From Callaeas wilsoni (lineage: Eukaryota > Chordata > Aves > Passeriformes > Callaeidae): DNA of 64,000 bases. The notes beneath the pieces were generated by a model. That model was given only the letters and a program-made list of their open reading frames with translations, made no database searches and was not told the origin of the DNA. Positions 28,901 through 40,900 of the stretch are shown here, piece after piece (the first letter of the stretch is position 1; the number at the start of each line of letters is the position of its first letter). A program made the position numbers and the translations under genes. The stretch covers positions 20,717 to 84,716 of the forward strand of contig VWPU01012175.1 in the NCBI GenBank assembly GCA_013398955.1, in the 5' to 3' direction.

Positions 28901-31900
28901 TATAAAATATTTTCACTTATTTTTAAATATGTATGAGTTTTACATGTAGATAAGACAAAACAGCAAACCCGTTCACTGAAGTGAAATCTTGGTTTAACCT
29001 CTGAGTTGAGTTTTTGTTCTGTCTTAATACCTAAGCTGCAGACATGGGACTTCCCTGTGCTATATGTCATCAGTCTGTACTAATAATAAAGTTGAGGAAA
29101 ATGCAGAAGAACTCCAAAAAAACTTTTGGCAACTGTTAGCTGAAAGGATGTGAAGGAATCAAGTGAAGGAATAAATGCTAAAATCTGTGTTAAAGGCTCT
29201 CTTGACAACCAAGCTTGAGTTGAGACTGGTACTCTGGCACTATGTACTATTTTTGAGTTGTGGCAATCCTCACATGGGGATGTGCTGATACACTATAACC
29301 CTCATGGGTATTAATTGCTGCTTACCCTAGGGAAGGTTTTGTGCAGGCAGCATCTGAGGGTTCGTGTGTTGGACTGAGGACAAAACCAAAGGGCAGTTCA
29401 GAACGTGGTAGGAGAGGCTCCCTTTCTGGGGGGAGGATTGGGATAGGCTAAGGGAAAGGTACCTAATGTAAAGAGGAGACTGCTTTTACCACCTTCCTCT
29501 TCTCTTCGCCCCTTTGTAAACATATTTTTTATTTCTGTGTATCCACAGCTCCGTCTGGAGTTTGTGAGACAAATCACATGCCTTCTAGTCTCAGTGTGCT
29601 TAATTAATTGCTCCTTGCACTACGTGTTGCTGAGAAGACAGACATTAGTTATGCATGTACATTTGGTCAGGCTCAGGAATTCGAGTTAGTAGAGAATGCT
29701 GAGGTTTCATCCTCCATAAAGTGGTACAAGTCTACAGTAGTGTGTAATATGAACCAGACTTGTGATGAAGCATTTTTCATTTAGAAGTAATTTAGTAGCC
29801 TATTACTGAAGAAGTGGGTGTATTGTTGCATGTTATTCCCCGAAGACAGAGTAGGCATTACTCTGAGTTTTATTTTTACTTGAGATCCCTTGAGAGTTTA
29901 TAACTTAGTATCCAAAATAATATTAGGTTCTCTCCATTTACAGTTGCTTTGAGATTAGGTAGCTATTCTAAAAGCAGGTGAAGAAATGGGCAAATTTCTC
30001 CACAGTTATAAGTATTTAGATGAACTTGTTTCAAGTGTTTGAGAAGTAGTGGAAAATAAACACTCCTTTTGAGGCCACACTTTTGAAGTTGTGTCAAGTT
30101 GTCTACTGAAGTTCATATAAGTTATTGATGACCTTCAAGATATGGTATACTTGTGCAGTGCTTTACATTGCCCCTCTCAAGGGCCTGTTTTAAGGAGTTA
30201 ATCATGCAAATTCTCATGATCCAGGAAATTTACATACTGATCACCATTTTGCTCAACTATGTGATCTTTTGGTTAAATGCCATACTACTACGATAAAATG
30301 TGAATGTGCTATGGGATCATGCCGAAGCGTATCTCTGAACTCTGCCTTTTTTCCCCCACTGATTTGGAAGGCGATCATCTTCACGTAGGTCATTTTAAAT
30401 CCATTTTTGGGTGGTAGTTATGGCCTTAGGGAGATGGCTGAGGTTTTGTGTGACAGAATTGTTAACCATGCTCGAATTTTGCATGCCATGTGATTGAGAG
30501 AGCTGGTGCTGTATGAGCTCAGTTGTCTGTGCCTGCCATTCATCAGTGTTACAGACTGCAAAAGCTGCCACTTCAATGCGGCTCTTTTGGTACTCGGTCG
30601 TATCTGTGCAAATGTTGTGGTGGAGTTGTGGAAACAAGGTCTTCGAGGTCTCATGGGGTCTTGCAGCAGCCAGAATGCGCAGAAAGCAAGAAAGGGAAGA
30701 AAGGTGATTATTAGATCATGCGGACGAGATGTGGATACGAGGAACGTAAGGGATTTCTGGTGCCAAAATACTGAGTCACAGTACTGACTACTTGTCATTT
30801 CAAAGCACAGTCCAAGAGTTTAATCCTCATAGCTTCTCAGTGAGGTAGGTAAGTCAAGTTGGAAGAATGCAAGATATCACAGAAATTATGTTTTAGAGCT
30901 ATATAACCAAGGTTATTCTTTTAAAAATATATTCAAAGTAAAAAAAGAATTGTATGCAGTGGAAACTGTACTTGTTAAAATGAAACGATAACAGATTTAA
31001 TGTGTTCTGGAGACTGTTTAAACTGTATATCTCAAGTATTGTGTAACACTGTGAACTACTAGAATAACAAAGATGTATAAGTGCATCTGGTACTCTGCAA
31101 AGGTTTTGTAGCATAGTTTTATTTACAGTGGCATTAATTTTCCTTTTTCCACTAATTGTCAGGTTGCTAATTCTATTTTTTTAAGCTTTCTTGCTATTAT
31201 CTGCCCCTGCCCTTAAGTCTTTTTCCTCCAATCCCATGTTCTCCATATGGCAAAGAAAATCCTCAAAGAAAAATCCAAACCAGCACAAGGAAAATAATGA
31301 AGTGTGTCCAACATGAAACTAGTTTTATTTCAAGCTTTTCAGACAGCTGTTTATAGTAGAAGATGGAAGTAGTCTTTGAGAAAATGGGGCAGTGGTGCAG
31401 TCTTTCAAGATCTCTAGCAAATTTGTTGATTTTCATCTTGCGGTGTCTTTTAATACTGCTTAGTTCTTTATCAGGACGCTGTGGTTTTGTCCCTGGCTTT
31501 CAGTATCCTTTTCCCTCCTAACTTTTCCTGCCAGTGTAATGACTTCAGGCTGGGAGATTTTTGTGGGAAAAACCATATTGAAGAAGATTGGTCTTGCACT
31601 TAGTTTTGAACCTCATGGATACTAAGTACTTTTATGTTACTATTTGAATTATTTGCTTGCTTTGTTTTATATGTAGAAAAGAGAATATGAGGGTTAGTTA
31701 GTGCTATGATTGGCAGAGATATTTTATTTCCCTGGTCTAAATGGTCAAAAAATCCCATTAGCTTTTTAAAAATTTGTGTGTCCATTTTGTACTTTATGCG
31801 GTAATTTCCTAGTTAGTAGCCATAACTTTCCCTATGACATTCTTCTGTCACAGTTTTTTAGCAGAGAATGGAGACATTTTAATCTTCAGTTCAGGATTCA

Positions 31901-34900
31901 GACTTGCAACAGAAGAATGAACTCAAAAATGGTTTCTCTCTCTCCCCAAATGAATAGAAGCATTCAAGGAATAAGCAGAATCAATGACACCAATGAAAGG
32001 AACAGTGAATTCTTCATTGACATACTGAACTATTTAAAGTTATTTCATCAGGTTTGCATTTAGGAGTGAATGGCTTTTTTTATTTCCTAAGAAAGAGTAT
32101 TGACTTCAACAGTGAATAATGCACTCTATTACAGTCATTCCTATAAATGCTGAAATGAGATATTACTGTAGGCTTGACAAATATGGCATGTAACAAAATG
32201 AGGTTTGTGGTGTGGCTTATGACCAGTGAATAGCAATAAGTTTTCGAAGTTCAGCTCTGTTCACTAAACAGCATTTAATTCTGATGATTCTCTTGCTAAA
32301 TAATTTCTTGGAGGCAAAAAATAATTTGCCTTCTAAAAGCACAGTAGAATCTGATGTGATTATATTGGAGGGTATCCTAAAGTAGGCTTCCAAGAGATGG
32401 CCCAGTAAAACGTTTTCCTGTGCATTCCTGGGGTTATTCTATTTGTTTGATTTATATTCAGCCAAAGCCCAAGTGTGTGCTCTATTTTATAAATACCTGG
32501 CTTTGCATCAATCTTTTGTAATTTTCTTATGGTAGTGTATTCCCAGTATAAGATTAGGCAGCGCTATTTAAAAATAATGTAATAAGTGCTTATTGTGAAG
32601 TTGGAAATTACTTGATCTTTGCAAATCTGTTAATATTCTGGTGTTCTAGCAGGTTATTTAGTGCATCTGAGCACTCCGCTAGCAACGTTAGTTGTAATGT
32701 GTTCTAATCGAGACTGAGAAAATGACACTGTTTATTTCTCTTGCAACTTCTATTGTGCTTTACCATCCTCCGATGACCTGTGACTGTTCAGAAGTACATA
32801 GGAGGAATAATTACCCCTGGCGTTGGAAGAAAGCTCTGTGCAATTCAAACTTTGTAATAAAATGTGTAGTGATAATCCTGTTAGCTTACTATTTTTTTGT
32901 ATATGGCTAAAGGGTGGGTCATCTTGTTTGTAGTGGCTTTTTTTCCCTGTGAATTTCATAAATGTATAGTATTCAGTGTTTTCTTGCTGATATTTGCATT
33001 TTTAATGTAGGAACTCTCATTTAAGTTTTTCTCATGCTAACTAAATTTTAGTATGCTTTAAAACTGATATTGATATATCTTACAAAGTACCAATTAGCAA
33101 TTGTCATTTATTATAGGTGCTACAAAATATATTAGAAACAGAAAATGAGTATGCTAAGGAGCTACAAACAATACTTTCAAACTACCTGCGACCATTACAA
33201 GCCAGTGAAAAGTATGTGAGTTTATCCTGTGTTTTAAATTAAGCTTGAGATCTCTCATGTATTGGGAAGGGTTGACGTGGTCAAGGTGCCAATGTCAGTG
33301 TGAATTTACCTCTGTGGATTGTGTGATTCTTGAGGCAGGGATTGCTTTTATTCAGTTTGCTTGCTGACTGAAACAGTCTGGTCCTTGATCTAAGAACCCG
33401 TAAGCATTTTCTTTTAATGCAATAGATAATATTAATGCACAATTAGTCAATAGCTGCAAACCTAAACATGTTCTCTTTGCTTTGGCTCCAGGTTAACCTT
33501 GACAAATACATCATACTTAATGGGAAACCTGGAAGAAATAAGTTCTTTCCAGCAAATGCTTGTACAGTCTTTAGAAGAATGCACCAAGTAAGTACCATGC
33601 ATACTTGATAGAGTTAATGTGAACATGCAAATATCTTTTATTACTTTATTTGTTGCATATTTTGTTGGGCATAGATTTTTTTTTCTTCTCACTTCAAGAG
33701 TTGTTGCCACAGCAGTACAGTAACAGATGTTTGGAGAATATATTGATTGTTTGCACAGATACATATTGGCCCTAGGATGCAATTGCAAAGGTAGAAATTT
33801 TGAAATAGTTTAAAAGAAATTTATGAATTTTCATCATGCAAGTGCATACCAGTAGGGAAGTGGTGGTTTTGGGGGCTTTTGAATTTTAAGTATTTACCTC
33901 AAAGTAAGAGAACGAAAGAAAGAATGGAGGAACCTTATGTGATGGCGGAACAGTGGAGAAAGAGGTAAGTGACATGGATGAAGGACACTGTATGAGAATG
34001 CTTGTGCTAAGTATTCTTCTGGCCTGAAGAAAGGTAGTCATCAAAGTGTGCTAGGAGAGGTCTGCAGGATAGGCAGAAAGAGCGTCCTGTACCATATAGG
34101 AAGCATGAAGCACAGAAAGAAGGGCATGAAGACATTGGTCGTCCTTCCATAATTTAGGCTGAAGTGGTAACTCGCTATTTTTCAACTTGTTACCTCAGCA
34201 CTTGGACATGTAAGAAAGAAGGTGACCATATTGCCTTTGGATTGTCCTAACAATTTTCTGAAACTACACTGAAAGTGTATTTACATTCCTAACCTCAGTT
34301 GTGTCATTTTCCTTGCCTATATTTTAGTTTTGTCTGACCGCATGGTGAACTAAGGCAACTTCCTAATCCAAATTTTCCTGGTTTCTGCCAAGTTAGTAAT
34401 TCCAATTGCTACTGAGGGCATAGAAAAGTTTCAGTTTGCTGTGAGAACAAATTAATGTCTTGAGGAGGAGGAGAAAATACCTCTTTTGGCAACAGTGAGC
34501 TTTGGATCACCTCAGTATGTCCTGTTTTGACCTCTCCCTCCTCTCCCCTGAGCTGCTCTGTTTGAAGAAGCAGCCTTGTCATGACTAAGTATAAGCTGTA
34601 TCTCCACTAGGCAGTAACATATGCCTGGTACTGTTGCTGACTTCAGATCCCCCACTCTCCTACCACCTGCCTTCTGTCCCTCTCTCCTGCCTCTAGACAA
34701 CATAGACCAGAGAGAGAGGAAGGGAGGATGGTGTGTTGTTCAGATGGCAATTTAGCAGTGTAATGGAAACATACTTGAAATGGTCTGTCTCTCATGCTGT
34801 GAGAAAGAAGGATAGTCATTCTGGCAAGTTTGACTTGATAAGTTAAATGTCTGAATCTCTGTGAGTGTCCATTTGTCAACATACTCAAATGCTTCCTTTT

Positions 34901-37900
34901 TTTTATTGTCACTGCTCTTTGTTGTCTCGTTTGCTTGTTACCGTGATTTTGTTTCTTTGTATCAGAAGTTAGGGAAATTAAATACTTTGCATGGAACAGA
35001 CTGTCATCTTTAAAAACTTTTTTTTAAAGGTGGTCTTAAAAATGAGAGACGAGTATATACTTTTAAACAAATATTAATGCAAACTTCATTTTAACCTGGA
35101 ATGTAGGTTAATGTGATATCATAATGGAGCTTAAAGCTCAGAAAGCTTCATTAATAACTCTGCTTGGCTTAAACTCTTTTAAAGCACCTTTTCATAATGT
35201 ATTTGTTCATTCTGCTAAGTGAAATGTTGCTGTATAATAAACTAGGAACATACTAGATACTTGTAGGTGGACAGAGAAAGTGATGCCCTAGAGTTACTGA
35301 AGCATTATTGCAAACGTTGTGTCTTATTTTCATTTCATAAATATGCTCATCATGCCAAGTTGTATCTTCAGTTTAACTTTCATCATAGCACATTAACTTG
35401 AGCATACAGCATCCTCCTGTTTGGAATCTAATCCATTAATCCATCATGATTCACATCATGTAGAAGAATGCTTGCTCTGCTGCATTTTTCTTTTTTCTTT
35501 TTTTTTTTTTTGTCATTTTGCCATGTGTTTTTGGCTGGCGAACCTGTTCTGTAAACTCAGACTAGCTCTCGAGCTGAAAATAGATTTATCATTTTATTTT
35601 GTTTTTGGCAGAGAGCTTATAGTTCCATCATTGAGGCACATCACAGTGCAACATCTGGTGTGGTGTTTTATTCTAAGATGACATGTCAGAATGACCAAAT
35701 GCTGTCGTCCTGCCAATTGTAATGCTGCCAGCATACCTTGCTTGACAAATTCCTTTTCTTAGGCATGAGAGTTTTTTGAATTCCACACCCACCTTGAGAC
35801 AGTTTGTCATTTGAATTTTCTCTTTAACAAATCCTGGCATGTACTTCGGTGGCAGAAACTTCCCTATGCTTCTTTCCTTTTTGCCTGCACCACTTTGGCT
35901 TATTTAATCCTCGTGGTGTTAAACTTCAAGTTGTGGGGTTTTTTTTTCAGAACATATGATGTTGTAGTGGGTTCTTTGTGTATTTTGGTGGAAAGAGGTG
36001 TTTGGATATGGTTTGGGTTTAGTTGTGTGCCACCCTCCCACCCTGCCCATAGCCTTGAAGGTCTTCTGGTTCTGCCAAAGGTTTGTCCTCTTTGAACTTG
36101 TCCAGGTTGGGGTTATTTCCACCTTTGTAACTTCTCTTCTTAATTTACCAGACAAAAGTGGTGCATGGAATAAATCTAACTAGCATCTTCTGGCTGATAG
36201 GCTTCAAAGGTGCTTTTTTTTTGGCTAATCAGCTTCCAGTGCACTTGGTTCATGGACGGAAAGGAACTGTAACAGACGAGGCAGAGAGATGCTGTTGGAG
36301 TCTTCAATTGCGAAGGAGCAGATTTCTGACAGTGAAACAGAGCAAGAGTGCTCCGTGCTCTGGTCTCTTGAAGACAAAAAGTGGTCCAGTCCTCTAGGTC
36401 TCATTCCAGGTCTGTGGTCCTGTGCCAAAGATCAGTTCTGCAGCAGTTCACACCGCAGAAGTCTCTGCGAATAGTGTTAGTGTCCATCAGGTGATCTTTG
36501 GCCTGATCTAAATGATGTCTATTGCAAGAATTTCTCTATTTTTGTAGCAGGAGATTAAACCTGACTGGATCTCCTGCTCCAGAAAAGGTCCTTCCATTCA
36601 CCTGAAAGTACAAGCTGTCAGTCTATGGCTGTACTTCTTAGTAAGGAGGGGCGCATGACACACAGACTGGCTGGTGACACCAGCCTACATGGACTGCTAG
36701 ATATAATCTCCTCTGTAGCAAATCGAAGTATTTACGTAGCATCACAGACTTACCTCCTTGCCCTATAACAGCTGGGGTTTGTCCTTTCTTTTCTTCATGT
36801 CCCTGCTCTTGCAGTCACAGTAACTGTGTTATCTTGTTCTGTGTTTAAATGCAAGCAGATACGCAGATACTTCATGTTTGGGGATGATCCTGAAGTGGAA
36901 CAGAATTTAAAAGAAAAACCCAAGCAACAAAAATGGAGTGGAGAGGCCAGAGTGTGAGAGGGAGACTATTTAAATATAATCCAAAACTCATCAGTATTTC
37001 AGGTTTGGTTTTGGAGTGCAGATACAAATTATGTCAGTTAAGTCCCAGTATCATCCTTTACTTTCGGTTGTCATGAGTATCAACAGAAATAAGGCTATCA
37101 GTATTAAGGGAATTTGAATGCAGTATCTTTAGGTATCCTGAAACAAACATGAATAGTAACTGTTGTCTGAGAGGTAAGACAATCGGACAATTAGTGAAAG
37201 GTGTGAGAGTGAAGAGGGTGAAAATTAGACTGAGGATTGTGAATAAGTTGAGTAGTACCTCAATTTGTGCAAACAGTAGATCAGAAAGTTGCAAAATGGC
37301 CTCTTATTTCAGTAACCTTGTTAACTATGAAGTCAGGAGATAACATCTAATCTTATGTTTCTTCACAAACTGCACTCTTTGGAGACATTAATCACAATTG
37401 TCCCATCATAATTTTTACAGACCATTACTTCTCATAGGTCTTCTCTGCTATCAGCTTTTAAGTTCAAGGCATTCTTTGTACTGACCTCCTGCAAACATGG
37501 CAAACTTACCATTGATGCATCATCTCCTTCAAGAGCTGAAATTCTGTTGTTTATCTTTATGTGGGATGAGATGGAGAAGAGGAGAAAATGCCACCCTGAT
37601 AATTTAGTTTCCAGGTTGTGGCAGGTTCTGCAGGTGGCTACGTGTATAAATACACGTATATTTATGCACGCACACACATATATATGTATAGCAACATAGA
37701 TTCCTTCATGAATGACACCCTTATGTTATCTACACAGTCAAGTGAAATTTAGGGAGATCTGCTCTTTTCCTAGCAAAAAGAAATCATAAATTCTGATTAC
37801 ATTTTGTTACCTACTTTTCTTTTAAAATTGCTTCTGTTAGTTTCTGTTTAAATTTATTTGAATTAATCCGTTTCCACAGCCTTTCTCAGAACATTGTAAT

Positions 37901-40900
37901 GTCCCCTCATGCCAAAACTAAGGCAGGTTTCTTCAGAACACACAGGACACGATTAGATATTCTGTATTGTCACCCTTTTTCTGTCAGATGCCACTATAGC
38001 TTTAGTCCAGTTCTGATCGCTGGTTTTGATCAGTCTTGAAACTAACCTTGTTGTTCAATTACACTTGCTTTTTATTTCTTTCTTCAAATTACCATGCACT
38101 GGGTGCCCATTGTAACTCTGGAGAAACAGAATTGATAGCTATTGGATGCAACTCCAACAAGCAGACAATTTTAGGTAGTTTAGATGTAGTCATGTGGTGA
38201 TTCCTCTAGCATGCGTACAACAGCAGAGGCTTTGTTATGGTTCTTTTACATTTGAAAATAGAATTAAAGCATCTATCTGGCCTTTTTTTAACTGAAGTTG
38301 GTATTACTTAAATATATATGCAAATATTTATATGGAATTCCTGTTTAATTAAAGTGCCAAATATAAGAAGAATGTTGGGATGACAACTTCAGAATAAATT
38401 GTAAAATAACTATGGTCTTTATGGAACACATTAATTACTAAAAGGTTTATATGATGTGGTGATAGGCATTAAATTGTTGGTTTTTTCAGCAGGTAAAGGA
38501 GATGTAGATAGTTTATCTGCTGAAAATAGTAGAACACTTGCAACTAAAATGCATGGATTCGAAAAGTCAAAGGCAATGAGTTACCACCCCGTTATAAAGT
38601 CTGTTAATTATCTTAGCTCAACAAAGAATGTTCAGTATAAAGTGGCAATGCATGTGCAACATGTGAAAGAGAATAATGTCAGTCTTTGATTCTGCTAAAA
38701 GAACAGCAGACTGAGAAGACACAGATGTCTGCTTGGTGCAAACAGCCATAATTCACCCTCCACCCCCATCACTACCGTATGAAACGGGAATTTAACCATT
38801 TTTAGCAACCGTTTATTGGAACCTCTTGCTATTTAATACTGAGTTATATGCCTTAAGTATGTCTTCAGAGTTTGAGACTTTGGCTGCATCCATTACTCGA
38901 AGAATGTATTATTAGCTCTTGCTAGATTTATTAAAGGGAGCCAGCTGCTAGGCAGGAAATGCTGCTTGGCAAGGCTGTAAGAATAGCATTCCCTCAGTAT
39001 GCTGGGGAATGCCCTTGGTTTTCCCCTAAACACCTGCAAAAGCAGCCACTCTATTGATTTCAGAGTTTAAACTTTTTTTAAAAAAAAGATGCAGACTTAA
39101 AATATGAGCCCTAGCCTTTAATATAAGGAGTGTTGATAATGTGACCTGAGTATGTCTGGCATGATGTGTTAGCTGGCGATTCAGCTGTTATTTTCTGGGT
39201 GTGTGTAACAAATGTGCTTTCAAATCAGGGAGTGTGTTTCCCCTGACTTGCGTTTGGAACACCTCTACAGTCAATTTTTACTTCATTTTGGATAGTCTTC
39301 CCACACTGTGCAGAGGGACTGAACAGCTTGATAGAAGACAGACTTACTGTTTTGGAATTTGGGGGAGAATTTCTTGGGATGAACTTTGAATTTTGACTGC
39401 TATGAGGAAACCTAAGGACTGGGACAAGATAACTGTGTTTGAGTAGAATGGGAACATCCCTTGCCTGGAAGAGTGTTTGTCCTGGAAAATGGAATGGTTT
39501 CTTTCCTACTGAAATTCACTGGAGCATCTCTCACTTTTTTCTAGAGGGAATATGCTAAGTATTGATGTTTAGGATCTTTATGTACATGTCTGGGACAATT
39601 ACAGAAAATACTGACCTTTCAAAAAAAAAAAAACAAAAATTTTCAGGAAAAAAAGTATTCTTCCAGAAAGAATTGTTTGAACTAATCATAGAAGGAAGCT
39701 CTTTGTGCTAACTGTATGTGCACTGAGTATTTAGTGAGGGCTCATTTAGCTTTACAGCTGATGTGAAGAGTGAAGTACTGGTTTTAAGAGTAGCTAAGAA
39801 GATAACAACAACAGCAAAATCCGCTGTCATGTGTTGCAAAGAAGCAAAAATTCATCATATTTATGTTAGGCGATGCAGCCTTTATAGAAGGAGAGCAAGT
39901 GCATGGAGAAATTGAAACATTTCATCTCGCACATGTACAGTGGTCTAGACAAGGCGTCAGGAGCAATTTTGTAGTCTAGGACTGATGAAAGCTTAGTGGC
40001 CGATCTTCTGGTCGACTTCAGTGTGGATTATACAATTGGCCATACAACCTTCTGCTGAAGTGCCTTAATCCTTCAGGTGGGAGCTGCTCTGTGGAAAAGA
40101 GGAATGCCCAGGTAGAAAGGGACCTGGAGGTACTGGTCAACAACCGACTGAACATGAGCCAGCAGTGTGCCCAGGTGGCCAAAAAGACCAGTGGCATCCT
40201 GGCCTGTATCAGGAATGGTGTGGCCAGCAGGACCAGGGAAGGCATTCTTCCGCTGTACTTGGCACTGGGGAGGCTGCACCCTGAGTGCCGTGTCCAGTTC
40301 TGGGCCCCTCAGTTTAGGAAGGACGTTGAGATTGTTGAACACGTCCAGAGGAGGGCAACAAGGCTGGTGAAGGGCTTGGAACTCAAGCCCTGTAAAGAAC
40401 AGCTGAGGGAGCTGGGGTTGTTTAGCTTGGAAAAAAGGAGACTCAGGGGTGACCTTATCACTCTCCATAACTGCCTGAAAGGTGGTTGTAGGCAGGTGGG
40501 GGTCAGTCTCTTCACCCAGGCAACAACTGACTGAACGAGAGGACACAGCCTCAAGCTGTGCCAAGGGGAGTTTAGGTTAGATGTTAGAAAGAAGTTCTTC
40601 ACTGAAAGAGTGATTGGGCACTGGAATCATCTGCCCAGGGAGGTGGTGGAGTCACTGTCCCTGAATGTGTTTAAAAAAAGAGTGGATGTGGCACTCTGTG
40701 CCATGGTTTAGTTGATGGGGAGATGTTAGGTCATAGTGATCTTAGAGATCCTTTCCAAGCTAGTTCATTTTGTGATTCTGTGATTTATCCCTTCTGTCAC
40801 CCTTACATTACTGCATAAATCCAAAACATGATCCCCTACCAGCCACTGTAAAGAAAATTAACTCTACCCCAGCCATACCCAGCACACAATATACACTGCT

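Noticed and set aside
30494..30714. Cysteine-bearing frame (CKCC) as a zinc finger
   Set aside because: The cysteine spacing fits no zinc-binding family and there is no partner histidine pattern.
37661..37690. CA/TA tract as a true microsatellite
   Set aside because: The units are too few and irregular; noted only as a low-complexity tract next to the hairpin.
40091..40534. 147-codon frame as a host gene
   Set aside because: It is the decayed C-terminal part of CR1 ORF2, and the element carries frame breaks and a truncated 5' end.
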